Assembly: GCF_900108335.1 (NCBI RefSeq)
Contig: NZ_FNVT01000007.1
Span: forward strand, 310,001-374,000
DNA: 64,000 nt
Direction: 5' to 3'
Origin: Nonomuraea solani
GTDB lineage: Bacteria > Actinomycetota > Actinomycetes > Streptosporangiales > Streptosporangiaceae
In this document: positions 1 through 7,896 of the stretch, one piece after another
Layout: every line of letters starts with the position of its first letter
Position numbering within the stretch: position 1 is the first letter of the stretch
Program-made: the position numbers and the translations under genes
Notes under the pieces: model-generated
What the model was told of the DNA's origin: nothing
The model's database searches: none
What the model saw: the letters and a program-made list of their open reading frames with translations, nothing else

Positions 1-183
1 GGCCCGCCTGCCCGCCTTCGCCACCTGGTCGGCGACGGCACGGAGCTGGTCCTCGGTACGGGCGCAGAGCGCGACGTCGGCGCCTGCCTGGGCGAGGGCG
101 ATCGCGGTCGCCGCGCCGATGCCCCGGCCCGCGCCGGTGACGACGGCGGCGGCGCCGGTGATCTGGAAGCGGTCCAGGATCAT
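1..183 (-). CDS. SDR family oxidoreductase, C-terminus outside window
   Basis: Only the first 61 codons are present; the gene starts with ATG at 183 and runs off the left edge. Residues 8-22 show an N-terminal Rossmann fold with the classical short-chain dehydrogenase nucleotide motif T-G-A-G-R-G-I-G, followed by the usual helix and a second beta strand ending in C-A-R-T, which suggests NADP(H) preference. The Tyr-Lys catalytic pair lies outside the window. The gene is divergent from the MFS gene at 339 and shares about 155 bp of upstream DNA with it. The substrate cannot be told. Confidence 0.85.
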   Translation of the reverse strand, partial: MILDRFQITGAAAVVTGAGRGIGAATAIALAQAGADVALCARTEDQLRAVADQVAKAGRRA

Positions 184-338
184 GCCGCCAGCCTAGAGAC
201 GAACTGCAACCTGTTTCAATATGGCCAGCCCGCTATAACACCCCAAAGCCGGAATGGTCGGTACATATGGATAGATTCGGTCCAGCGAGCTGTACGTTAT
301 AACGGTCACCTCCGGCGGACGGGAACGGAAAGGGATCG
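184..338. promoter_or_regulatory. divergent promoter region of SDR and MFS genes
   Basis: This AT-richer gap separates two divergent genes. On the plus strand a TACGTT/TATAAC stretch at 292-303 is the best -10 candidate for the MFS gene. It is followed by a leader of about 30 nt with a purine-rich Shine-Dalgarno (GGAAAGGGA) before the ATG at 339. No clear palindromic operator was found. Confidence 0.4.
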
Positions 339-1508
339 ATGTCTGAGGCTCGGAACCGCCGGTACGCGACGGCGGTGCTGCTGGCGCACTCGGTGGGCAC
401 GCAGGTGGTCACGTTCGTGCTCCGCCCCACGATGTCGTACCGGGCGATCGAGCTGGACGTCCCCGCGGCCCTGCTCGGCGTGCTGGGGGCCAGCTTCGCG
501 ATCGCGCCGCTGCTGCTGGCGCTGCCCGCCGGGCACGCCGCCGACCGGTACGGCGAGCGCCGCATGGCCGTGGCCGGCGCCCTGCTGCTCACCGCCGCCG
601 GAGCCGCGTTCCTGACGCTCGGCCACACCGTGCCCGGCCTGGTCGCGGCCGGGATCCTGCTCGGCACCGGCCATCTCGGGTGCGTCATCGCCCAGCAGGC
701 CCTGGTCGCCAACACCACCCAGCGCGGCGGCCACGACACGGCGTTCGGCCGCTACACGTTCGCCGCCTCGCTGGGGCAGGCCGCGGGGCCGGTGCTCATC
801 TCCGCGTTCGGCGGGGACCAGGCCATCCCCGACACCGGCCGCATCTTCCTGTGGGCCTGCGGCCTGGCCGTGCTGCTGGTCCTGCTGTCGATCCCGCTGG
901 CCCGCAGCCCCCGCCCGGAGCCCGGCGAACGGCAGGACGCCATGAACGTACGCTCCCTGCTGCGCCGCCCCGGGATCGCGCACGCCCTCGTGACGAGCTG
1001 CGTGGTCCTGGCCGCGGTCGACATAACGCTCGTCTACCTGCCCGCCCTGGGCACCGAGCAGGGGCTGACCGCGGGCACGGTCGGCCTGCTGCTCACCATC
1101 CGCGGCCTGGCGTCCATGATCTCGCGCTTCTTCCTCGGCCGCCTGTCACGGGCGCTCGGCCGGCGCCGGCTGCTGGTCACCAGCACGGTCGCGGCGGCGG
1201 CCGCCATGCTGATCACTCCCCTGCCGATGCCGCTCTGGCTGCTGGTGCCCGTGCTCGTCGTGCTCGGGTTCGGGCTCGGGGTGGGGCAGCCGCTGACCAT
1301 GTCCTGGCTGGCGGAGTCGGCGCCGCCGGGGTTGCGCGGGCGGGCCATGTCGCTGCGCCTGGTCGGCAACCGCACCGGTCAGTTGCTGCTGCCGGGCGCG
1401 GCGGGCCTGGTGGCGGCCGGGATGGGCGCGGGCGGCGTCCTCATGATCACCGCACTCGGGCTGGGCTGGGCCGGGGTGACGGCACGGCGGCTTCCAGCGG
1501 ATCCTTGA
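339..1508 (+). CDS. MFS transporter
   Basis: A 389-residue membrane protein with about twelve hydrophobic segments. Between segments 2 and 3 it has the major-facilitator loop signature D-R-Y-G-E-R-R (about residue 70), and a related R-F-F-L-G-R-L-S-R-A-L-G-R-R loop in the second half (about residue 265). The length fits a 12-TM drug:H+ antiporter or generic MFS permease. The start is the ATG at 339, preceded by GGAAAGGGA. It stands alone between the divergent SDR gene and a terminator hairpin at 1603-1631. Substrate unknown; efflux is the usual role for this kind of stand-alone gene but is inference. Confidence 0.85.
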   Translation: MSEARNRRYATAVLLAHSVGTQVVTFVLRPTMSYRAIELDVPAALLGVLGASFAIAPLLLALPAGHAADRYGERRMAVAGALLLTAAGAAFLTLGHTVPGLVAAGILLGTGHLGCVIAQQALVANTTQRGGHDTAFGRYTFAASLGQAAGPVLISAFGGDQAIPDTGRIFLWACGLAVLLVLLSIPLARSPRPEPGERQDAMNVRSLLRRPGIAHALVTSCVVLAAVDITLVYLPALGTEQGLTAGTVGLLLTIRGLASMISRFFLGRLSRALGRRRLLVTSTVAAAAAMLITPLPMPLWLLVPVLVVLGFGLGVGQPLTMSWLAESAPPGLRGRAMSLRLVGNRTGQLLLPGAAGLVAAGMGAGGVLMITALGLGWAGVTARRLPADP

Positions 1509-1602
1509 CATGACACCTGTGCGGATGACGGTAGATCGCCCGCACACCTCCGGGAGCCGCGGCGCTCGGCATGTACCGGCAACGGCCCAAGTGAGGAGTA
1601 CC

Positions 1603-1631
1603 GGTGACCCGGCCGCCGGGGCCGGGTCACC
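1603..1631. terminator. perfect hairpin between convergent genes
   Basis: An 11-bp perfect inverted repeat (GGTGACCCGGC / GCCGGGTCACC) with a 7-nt loop lies between the end of the MFS gene and the end of the convergent spo0M-like gene. There is no T-tract, as is common in high-GC actinomycetes. It probably serves both strands. Confidence 0.6.
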
Positions 1632-1640
1632 AGTGGCTCG

Positions 1641-2582
1641 TCACTCCTCGTCGCCGCCCTCGAAGAAGTCCTCCACGACCTCCTCGATCACTTCACCGGC
1701 CACGAGGCCGCCCACCACGCCGGCGGCACCGGCGGCGGCGACCATCCCAAGGCCCGGCCCGCCGTGGTGCCCCCCATGATGGCCGCCGTGGTGGCCGTGG
1801 TCGCTGTGGTGGCCGTACTGGGACAGACCGTCGAGCCAGCGGCTCAGTTCGCCGTCCCAGTCCGTACGCAGGGCGTCCTCGTGGCTCACGTGGAAGCGGC
1901 CGATGGCGTCGCTCGACGAGTAGCGGCCCGAGCGCTTGTCGGCTTCGAGCACCACCTGCAGCCCGGCCGGGTCGGCCACGAAGGTGACCTCGACCTCGCC
2001 CACCCGCCCGGCGTACCGGCCCCCGGGGTAGAACTCGATCTCCTGGTAGAAGGGCAGCTCCTGCCGCACGCCGTAGAGGTGCCCGTACTCCAGGTCGGCG
2101 GACTTGAAGACGAAGCCGAGCCGCAGGAAGGACTCCAGGATCCGCAACTGGGACGGCAGCGGCTCGATCGCCACCATGTCCAGATCGCCCTTGTCCACGG
2201 CCTTGGCGATGGCGAGCTCGGTCCGCACCCCGATCGCCATCCCGGTCAGCGGCCGGCCCTGGATCTCGCTGATCGGCGTCTCCCATGGCACCGGGAGCCC
2301 GAAGCCGACCGTGCGCTCCTCGCCCTTGAGCAGCGTGAAGGGGCCGGAGACGCGGACGTTGGCGAACTGGCCGAGACCCGAGCCCTCGCCGTCGCCGTGC
2401 TCGATCTCGACCCTGGCCACCAGGCCCAGCGTGATGTGCTCGATCTCGGCGTCGAAGTCACCGCCCTTGAGCCGTACCTCGCCCGCCAGCGTGCCGCCCG
2501 GCTTGGTCCGCGGAGTGGACAGCACGGTGTCCACCGAGGGCGCGCCGACGCCGAACGCACCCAGCATCCGTTTGAAGACCAC
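1641..2582 (-). CDS. Spo0M-family sporulation-control-like protein with His-rich tail
   Basis: A 313-residue protein. The N-terminal two thirds match the Spo0M (SpoOM) arrestin-like beta-sandwich family: the opening F-K-R-M-L-G-A-F-G-V-G followed by V-D-T-V-L, then the G-G-x-L-x-G-x-V-x-L strand and a second arrestin-like domain up to about residue 225. In Bacillus Spo0M modulates early sporulation; in actinomycetes its role is unclear. The C-terminus has a tract of repeated H-H-G-G units (about residues 257-275), then an Ala/Gly hydrophobic stretch and an acidic end (E-E-V-V-E-D-F-F-E-G-G-D-E-E). I chose the GTG at 2582 because AGAAGAGAG precedes it at proper spacing and family proteins begin here. 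An ATG at 2633 would run into the upstream channel gene. Confidence 0.8.
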   Translation of the reverse strand: MVFKRMLGAFGVGAPSVDTVLSTPRTKPGGTLAGEVRLKGGDFDAEIEHITLGLVARVEIEHGDGEGSGLGQFANVRVSGPFTLLKGEERTVGFGLPVPWETPISEIQGRPLTGMAIGVRTELAIAKAVDKGDLDMVAIEPLPSQLRILESFLRLGFVFKSADLEYGHLYGVRQELPFYQEIEFYPGGRYAGRVGEVEVTFVADPAGLQVVLEADKRSGRYSSSDAIGRFHVSHEDALRTDWDGELSRWLDGLSQYGHHSDHGHHGGHHGGHHGGPGLGMVAAAGAAGVVGGLVAGEVIEEVVEDFFEGGDEE

Positions 2583-2622
2583 GGCTCTCTTCTTTCTGTC
2601 GAAGATCGATTGTCCGCTGGCG

Positions 2623-3447
2623 TCAACGATCAACCGGGGAGCCGAGTTCCGCCGAAGGTGACGGTGATGGCGTTCGGATGAGGAGCCGGTCGAGCTTGGC
2701 GTTGACCGCCGCCAGCTCCTGCCGTACCGATTCGAGCTCGGCCCGCGTCTCGTTCTCCGCCGCGTCCCCCTCGACGTCGTTCATGGCGTTGACCACGACC
2801 GCGATGAACAGGTTGAGCGCTACGAAGGTCGACATGAGGATGTACACGATGAAGAAGATCCACGCCCACGGCTTCTCCTCCATCACCTCCTGCGCGACGT
2901 TCCCCCAGTCGTCGCCCGTCATGATCTGGAAGAGGGTGAACAGCGAGCGCGGCAGCTCGTCGAACCGTTCGGGCACGATGTCGCCGAACAGCTTGGTGGC
3001 GATGACCGCCGCGATGTAGATCATCAGCACCAGGAGGCCGATGATCGAGGCCATCCCCGGCACGGCGGCCAGCAGCGCGCCGACCACGCGGCGCATGCTG
3101 GGCACCGCCGAGACCAGCCGCAGCGCCCGCAGGATCCGCAGCGCGCGCAGCACCGACGTCGGCCCGGAGGCCGGGATGAGCGCGACGGCCACGATGATGG
3201 TGTCGAACCAGTTCCACGGGTCGCGGAAGAACGCCGCGCGGTAGGCGTACAGGCGGGCGGCGATCTCGGCGGTGAAGATCGCCAGGGCGATCCGGTCGAT
3301 GGCGTGCAGCAGCCCGCCGGCCCGCTCCATCAGGTACGCGCTGGTCTCGCAGCCGATCGTGACGGCGTTGACGATGATGACCAGGATGACCGCCCGCTGC
3401 ACGAGCCGGCTCTCCAGTGCGGCCCGAACCCGCTCTTGCCCAGACAA
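2623..3447 (-). CDS. single-domain voltage-gated cation channel (NavBac-like ion transporter)
   Basis: A 274-residue protein with six membrane segments in the Ion_trans layout. S1-S3 span about residues 18-93. S4 (about 98-122) carries Arg at every third position (R-A-L-R-I-L-R-A-L-R), the voltage-sensor pattern. S5 follows, then a pore loop with F-Q-I-M-T-G-D-D-W-G-N (about 173-183), S6 rich in F/V/A ending N-A-M-N, and a C-terminal coiled coil (E-L-E-S-V-R-Q-E-L-A-A-V-N-A-K-L-D-R-L-L), which in NaChBac-type channels forms a four-helix bundle. The selectivity filter T-G-D-D-W differs from the Na+-selective T-L-E-S-W of NaChBac. Start: TTG at 3447 gives the family N-terminus before S1; the open frame continues upstream to 3603 but would overlap the GntR gene. 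Start uncertain. Confidence 0.82.
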   Translation of the reverse strand: MSGQERVRAALESRLVQRAVILVIIVNAVTIGCETSAYLMERAGGLLHAIDRIALAIFTAEIAARLYAYRAAFFRDPWNWFDTIIVAVALIPASGPTSVLRALRILRALRLVSAVPSMRRVVGALLAAVPGMASIIGLLVLMIYIAAVIATKLFGDIVPERFDELPRSLFTLFQIMTGDDWGNVAQEVMEEKPWAWIFFIVYILMSTFVALNLFIAVVVNAMNDVEGDAAENETRAELESVRQELAAVNAKLDRLLIRTPSPSPSAELGSPVDR

Positions 3448-3559
3448 AGACCCTCGATTCCCTCCGGCTGATCGAAGATCATCGTAGGGACGCGGGAAGG
3501 CCCCGGCCGCCGGCCGGGCCGGGCTGAGAGATGGATCACACCCTGAGAGGCCCGCCCCC
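3448..3559 (-). promoter_or_regulatory. short gap upstream of channel gene
   Basis: A gap of 112 bp between the GntR gene and the channel gene, both on the minus strand. It should hold the channel promoter or leader. No confident -35/-10 pair or hairpin was identified. Confidence 0.25.
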
Positions 3560-4246
3560 TTAAGAGGCGCTTTCGCCGGTGAGACCACCGCTCTGCCTGA
3601 CACGGTCGACGAAGCCGCACACGTGCTCGCGCAGCAGCCGCGCCGCGTCCGTGGCGGAGCCGGACTGGGCGGCGCGCAGGATGTCGCGGTGCTCGTCGGC
3701 CTCGCGCTCCCAGGTGGGCACCCGCTCCCACGCCGCCGCCGAGATCAGCGCGGTCTGGTCGCGCAGCGAGTCGAGGGTGCTGACGAGCAGCGGGTTACCG
3801 CAGCCGGCGTAGAGGGTGCGGTGGAAGTCGCGGTTGGCCAGGCTGCGCTCGGCCCGGTCGGCGGCGGTGTCGGCGCGGTGCAGCGCCTCGGCGGCCGGGG
3901 TCAGGTCGGCGCCGCGCTCGACCGTACGGGAGACCGCCTCGGGCTCCAGCAGCAGCCGCAGGTCGTAGACCCACTCCAGCAGCGCGTCGTCGACCGTGCG
4001 CACGGTCGCGCCCTTGTACTCGCTCATCGTCACCAGCCCCGCGCCCGCCAGCGTCTTGAGCGCCTCGCGCACGGGGGTTTTGGACACGCCGAGCTGCTGG
4101 GCCAGGTCGGTCTCGACGAGCTGCTGCCCCGGCTGGAGCGCGCCGGTCAGGATCGCGTTCTTGATCGTTTCCAGCACGATCGTGCCCCGCGAGGACAGCG
4201 ACCGGGACTGTCCGGCGAAGACGGGGGACGCCATGACCTCACTCAT
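3560..4246 (-). CDS. GntR family regulator, FCD (FadR) subfamily
   Basis: A 228-residue regulator. Residues 20-85 form the GntR winged helix (I-L-T-G-A-L-x-P-G-Q-x-L-x-E-x-D-L-A, then V-S-K-T-P-V-R-E-A-L), and residues 95-220 the all-helical FCD ligand domain (L-R-L-L-L-E-P-E-A, then D-x-x-F-H-R-T-L and D-E-H-R-D-I-L-R-A), which usually binds a carboxylate plus a metal. It is divergent from the sugar-acid operon (MFS, DHDPS-like, dehydratase), so it most likely represses that operon and responds to a sugar acid or its 2-keto-3-deoxy product. The ATG at 4246 is preceded by TATCTT with 6 nt between and no Shine-Dalgarno, so the transcript is probably leaderless. Confidence 0.88.
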   Translation of the reverse strand: MSEVMASPVFAGQSRSLSSRGTIVLETIKNAILTGALQPGQQLVETDLAQQLGVSKTPVREALKTLAGAGLVTMSEYKGATVRTVDDALLEWVYDLRLLLEPEAVSRTVERGADLTPAAEALHRADTAADRAERSLANRDFHRTLYAGCGNPLLVSTLDSLRDQTALISAAAWERVPTWEREADEHRDILRAAQSGSATDAARLLREHVCGFVDRVRQSGGLTGESAS

Positions 4247-4252
4247 GCGACA

Positions 4253-4258
4253 AAGATA
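4253..4258 (-). promoter_or_regulatory. -10 box of leaderless gntR
   Basis: TATCTT on the minus strand, 6 nt before the ATG at 4246. This spacing puts the transcription start at or next to the start codon, and no Shine-Dalgarno is present. Confidence 0.5.
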
Positions 4259-4281
4259 TCGTACATCGCATCTCGTATATG

Positions 4282-4295
4282 ACCGATATTTCGGT
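4282..4295. promoter_or_regulatory. candidate GntR operator
   Basis: ACCGATATTTCGGT, a near-perfect 14-bp palindrome (6 of 7 pairs), sits in the divergent gap between gntR and the sugar-acid operon. It is just upstream of the gntR -10 box and close to a TTACAGT sequence that could be the -10 of the operon. Position and symmetry fit an autoregulatory GntR site. Binding is inferred. Confidence 0.45.
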
Positions 4296-4352
4296 TACAG
4301 TCGCGTGAATTACGACTTCAGGGACTTCACCGAAGGGAGACCCGTACCGATA

Positions 4353-4402
4353 GAGCCGTCCGGTGTGGCCCGCGGCAACGGACCACACCGGCGAGACGGC
4401 TC
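4353..4402 (+). other. long stem-loop in the leader of the sugar-acid operon
   Basis: GAGCCGTC followed directly by CGGTGTGG (4353-4368) pairs with CCACACCG (4383-4390) and GACGGCTC (4395-4402): 16 base pairs, a 4-nt bulge (GCGA) on the 3' side and a 14-nt loop. It lies about 120 nt upstream of the permease start, inside what must be a leader of more than 200 nt. No known riboswitch consensus was recognised. It could be an attenuator, an RNA-stability element or a binding site. Confidence 0.5.
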
Positions 4403-4523
4403 CGTTCACTCGCACACCCGGACCCCACGGTTCCCCGGGGACGCCGTTGGCGCGGCGGCCTTTCGGGCTCACGAGCCGGCGGTCCGGCGTGACCACTGCA
4501 CTGACCTGCAGCATGGAGCTCGA

Positions 4524-5855
4524 ATGCAGTCTAACTCCGCAACCCCCGCCCCCGCCGGGCCCGCGACCGCGCGGCCCGCACGGTCCCGGCTCCGCTGGTC
4601 GATCATCGCCCTGTCGGGCCTCGGCCTCGCGATCGCCTACCTCGACCGGTCCGCCCTCAGCGTGGCCAGCACCGACATCCAGAAAGACCTGGGCTTCGAC
4701 CAGGTCACCAAGGGAATCCTGCTCAGCTCGTTCTTCTGGACCTACGCGATCTTCCAGTTGCCCTCCGGGTGGCTGCTCGACCGCTTCGGCCCGCGTCTCA
4801 TCTATCCCATCGCCGTCGTGTGGTGGTCGCTGTGGACGGCCGCGACGGCCCTGGCGCACGGCGTCGGCACGCTGCTGGTGACCCGGCTCGGCCTCGGCAT
4901 GGGCGAGGCGCCCGTGCAGCCGGCCAACATCAAGGTGGTCTCCGCCTGGTTCCCGCGCAGGGAGCGGGCGCTGGCCTCCAGCCTGTTCGACACGGGGCAG
5001 CAGGTCGGCGTGGCCCTGTCCGTGCCGGTCATGGCCGTGCTCGTCGGGGCGTTCGGCTGGCGGGCGGCGTTCGTCGTGATCGGCCTGGTCGGCATGCTGT
5101 GGGTGATCGGCTGGTGGATGATCTACCGCTCGCCCCAGGAGCACCCGAAGATCTCGCAGGCCGAGCTCGACTACATCGAGGGCGGCGACGCGGCCGTGCC
5201 CGAGACCGGCCCGCGCGTGCGCTGGGTCGAGCTGCTGCGCTACCCCACCGTGTGGGGGCTGGTGCTCGGCTACATCTGCCGCTCGGCCACCGGCGCGTTC
5301 TTCCTGACCTGGTATCCGAGCTACCTGATGGAGGCCAGGAACTTCTCGCTCGTGGAGCTGGGCATCTACGGCTCCATCCCGTCGCTGCTCGCGGTGGGCG
5401 CCACGATCGCGGGCGGCGCCTTCTCCGACTGGCTGGTACGCCGCGGCGTCCCGATCTCCCGCGCCCGCAAGATCCCGATCATCACCGGCATGCTGCTGGC
5501 CTCGACGATCGCGCTGACCACGTTCGTGGACGGCACCCTGGCCGTGATGATCCTGCTGTCGATCAGCAACTGCGCCCACTCCTTCGCCGGCGCCGCCATC
5601 CTCAGCCTGCCGGCCGAGGTCGCCCCGTCCCCCACGGTGATCGGCTCGGTCGCGGGCTTCCAGAACTTCGGCTCGCAGATCGGCAACATCATCAGCCCGA
5701 TCCTCATCGGGTTCTTCCTGGCGCTGAGCGGCAACTCCTACACGGGCCCCATGTTGTTCGCCGGGGCGATGGCGATCCTGGGCACCCTGATCTACGGATT
5801 CGTGGTGAAGGTGAGACCGCTGAACGAGACCGTACCCGCAGAGAGCAGAGGTTGA
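4524..5855 (+). CDS. MFS transporter, anion:cation symporter (sugar-acid) family
   Basis: A 443-residue permease with twelve predicted membrane segments. Features typical of the ACS/hexuronate-galactonate family: A-Y-L-D-R-S-A-L-S-V-A near the first segment (about residue 37), the G-W-L-L-D-R-F-G-P-R signature loop (about 87-96), and the R-L-G-L-G-M-G-E-A-P-x-x-P-A-N stretch in segment 4. These carriers import galactonate, glucarate, galactarate or hexuronates with H+. The start at 4524 follows GGAG with 5-nt spacing; earlier in-frame ATGs lie in the structured leader. First gene of the operon; 4 nt separate its stop from the next ATG. Confidence 0.87.
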   Translation: MQSNSATPAPAGPATARPARSRLRWSIIALSGLGLAIAYLDRSALSVASTDIQKDLGFDQVTKGILLSSFFWTYAIFQLPSGWLLDRFGPRLIYPIAVVWWSLWTAATALAHGVGTLLVTRLGLGMGEAPVQPANIKVVSAWFPRRERALASSLFDTGQQVGVALSVPVMAVLVGAFGWRAAFVVIGLVGMLWVIGWWMIYRSPQEHPKISQAELDYIEGGDAAVPETGPRVRWVELLRYPTVWGLVLGYICRSATGAFFLTWYPSYLMEARNFSLVELGIYGSIPSLLAVGATIAGGAFSDWLVRRGVPISRARKIPIITGMLLASTIALTTFVDGTLAVMILLSISNCAHSFAGAAILSLPAEVAPSPTVIGSVAGFQNFGSQIGNIISPILIGFFLALSGNSYTGPMLFAGAMAILGTLIYGFVVKVRPLNETVPAESRG

Positions 5856-5859
5856 TTTC

Positions 5860-6762
5860 ATGCGTTCACTGACCGAGCGGCTGGCCGACGTCGCGGCCGT
5901 CACCGTGACGCCGTTCGACGCGGCCGGCGGCCTCGATCTCGACGCGAACGTCAAGCTCGTGCGGCGGCTGGTCGACGCGGGTGTCGGCGTGATCACGCCG
6001 AACGGCAACACCGGCGAGTTCTACGCGCTGACCCCGGACGAGCGGCGCCTGATGCTCGAATCCACGGCCGCCGCCGTCGGCGAGGACGCGATCGTGCTGG
6101 CCGGCGTCGGGCTGGACGTGGCCTCGGCCGTCGAGTCCGCCCGGCACGCCGGGGAGCACGGCGCGCGCATGGTGATGGTGCATCAGCCCGTGCACCCGTA
6201 CGTGTCGGCGGACGGCTGGGTGGACTACCACCGGCGGATCGCCGACGCGGTGCCCGGCCTGGGCGTCGTCCTGTACGTCCGCGGCCCCCGGGTCACCGGC
6301 GAGCAGATCGCGCGGCTGGGCGAGGCGTGCCCGAACGTCGTCGGCGTCAAGTACGCGGTGCCCGACCCGGTGCAATTCGCCTCGGTGGCCCGTGACGCCG
6401 GGCTGGAGCGGTTCGCCTGGTTGTGCGGGCTGGCGGAGCCCTACACGCCGGCGTACTGGGCGGCCGGTGCCCGCGGCTTCACCTCCGGCCTGGTCACCGC
6501 GGCGCCCGGGCTGACGCTGCGGATGCGCGACGCGCTGCGGGCCGGCGACTATCCGGCCGCCATGGAGGTATGGGAGCTGATCAGGCGGTTCGAGGAGCTG
6601 CGCGGCGCGGACGCCTCGGCCGACAACGTGGCGGTGGTCAAGGAGGCCCTCGCCCAGCTCGGGTTGTGCCGCCGCGACGTGCGGCCGCCCAGCCGGGCGC
6701 TGCCCGCCGAGATCCGGGAGGAGGTGGCCGTGATCCTGGCCACCTGGGAGGGAACGGTATGA
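5860..6762 (+). CDS. dihydrodipicolinate synthase family lyase (sugar-acid pathway)
   Basis: A 300-residue TIM-barrel class I aldolase/dehydratase of the DapA/NanA/KdgD family. The N-terminal P-N-G-N-T-G-E-F-Y motif (about 47-55) corresponds to the pyruvate-binding G-T-T-G-E loop, Tyr139 (V-V-L-Y) to the catalytic tyrosine, and Lys164 in V-V-G-V-K-Y to the Schiff-base lysine. Being next to a sugar-acid permease and an enolase-superfamily dehydratase, it is most likely a 2-keto-3-deoxy-sugar-acid aldolase or 5-keto-4-deoxyglucarate dehydratase, not lysine-pathway DapA. Its stop overlaps the next start (ATGA), so the two are translationally coupled. Confidence 0.87.
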   Translation: MRSLTERLADVAAVTVTPFDAAGGLDLDANVKLVRRLVDAGVGVITPNGNTGEFYALTPDERRLMLESTAAAVGEDAIVLAGVGLDVASAVESARHAGEHGARMVMVHQPVHPYVSADGWVDYHRRIADAVPGLGVVLYVRGPRVTGEQIARLGEACPNVVGVKYAVPDPVQFASVARDAGLERFAWLCGLAEPYTPAYWAAGARGFTSGLVTAAPGLTLRMRDALRAGDYPAAMEVWELIRRFEELRGADASADNVAVVKEALAQLGLCRRDVRPPSRALPAEIREEVAVILATWEGTV

Positions 6763-7895
6763 AGATCACCGCGTTGCGGACGTACATGCAGCGGGTGGAC
6801 GAACGCCCGCGCCTGCTGGTGAAGGTGGAGACCGACGAGGGCGTGTCCGGCTGGGGCGAGGCCTACAACCACGGGCCCGACCACGCGCTGGTGCCGGTGC
6901 TGGAGTACATGTTCCGGCAGATCGAGGGCGTGGACCCGCGGCGGGTCGAGTACGTGGTGCGCCGGCTCCTGCAGGAGGCGCGCTTCCCGCCGGGCGCGAT
7001 CGGGCTGGCCGCGATCTCGGCCATCGACCAGGCCCTGTGGGACATCTCGGGCAAGGCGGCGGGCCTGCCGGTCTACATGCTGCTCGGCGGCAGCGTCCGC
7101 GACCGCGTCCCGGTCTACTGCGGTGTCTACACCGCCCCCGACCCGCCGGCCTGCCGCGACCTCACCCAGGAGTACAACGACCGGTACGGCTTCACCGCCT
7201 TCAAGCTCAGCCCCTACCGCCGCGACCTGTACGCGGGCCGCTGGGGCAACGTGGTCAAGGAGGCGGCCGACTATTTCGCCGAGATCCGCTCGATCCACCC
7301 GCCGGAGTGGGAGTTCGCCTTCGAGGCGCACGCCCGCATCTTCGAGCCGCGCCAGGCCATCCAGCTCGGCAACGCGCTGGCGCCGTACGACCCGCTGTGG
7401 TTCGAGGAGCCCATCAGGCCCGAGTACATCCCGGCCTGGGGGCACCTGCGCAACCAGCTCAGCGTGCCGCTGGCCACCGGCGAGTCGCTGTTCCTGCCGC
7501 AGGACTTCCTCGCCCTGCTGAGCGCGGGCGGGGCCGACATCGTGCAGCCGGACGTGTGCGTGGTGGGCGGGCTGGCGCAGATGCGCAGGATCGCGACCAT
7601 CGCCGAGGCGCACTACGCCAGCGTGGCGCCTCACAACCCCATGGGGCCGCTGGCCACGGCGGTCAACGTGCACTTCGCCGCCACGCACCACGGGCTCAAG
7701 CTGGTGGAGTACAAGCCGTGCGAGACGACCTGGTGCCCGGACCCGTACCTGCCGGTGGACGGGTATCTGGAGCTGCGGCCCGACCGACCGGGCTGGGGCG
7801 TGGAGATCGACGAGTCGGCGCTGGGGACGGACGACTACGTGCATTGGGAGCGCAGGCTGCCGATCCGCCCCGACGGCTCCACGGGTTACGTCTGA
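6759..7895 (+). CDS. mandelate racemase/muconate lactonizing (enolase superfamily) sugar-acid dehydratase
   Basis: A 378-residue protein with the enolase-superfamily capping domain (1-120) and barrel. Candidate Mg2+ ligands and catalytic residues: Glu189 with His191 (E-A-H-A-R), Glu216 (W-F-E-E-P), Glu242 (T-G-E-S) and His292 (A-P-H-N-P-M-G-P). This is the D-galactonate/gluconate dehydratase-like arrangement, but the first metal ligand is Glu where DgoD has Asp in D-x-H, so it is not simply DgoD. It should dehydrate an aldonic or aldaric acid to a 2-keto-3-deoxy acid, which the preceding lyase would then cleave or process. The start at 6759 overlaps the previous stop. The gene ends one base before a convergent gene. 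Confidence 0.87.
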   Translation: MKITALRTYMQRVDERPRLLVKVETDEGVSGWGEAYNHGPDHALVPVLEYMFRQIEGVDPRRVEYVVRRLLQEARFPPGAIGLAAISAIDQALWDISGKAAGLPVYMLLGGSVRDRVPVYCGVYTAPDPPACRDLTQEYNDRYGFTAFKLSPYRRDLYAGRWGNVVKEAADYFAEIRSIHPPEWEFAFEAHARIFEPRQAIQLGNALAPYDPLWFEEPIRPEYIPAWGHLRNQLSVPLATGESLFLPQDFLALLSAGGADIVQPDVCVVGGLAQMRRIATIAEAHYASVAPHNPMGPLATAVNVHFAATHHGLKLVEYKPCETTWCPDPYLPVDGYLELRPDRPGWGVEIDESALGTDDYVHWERRLPIRPDGSTGYV

Positions 7896-7896
7896 C

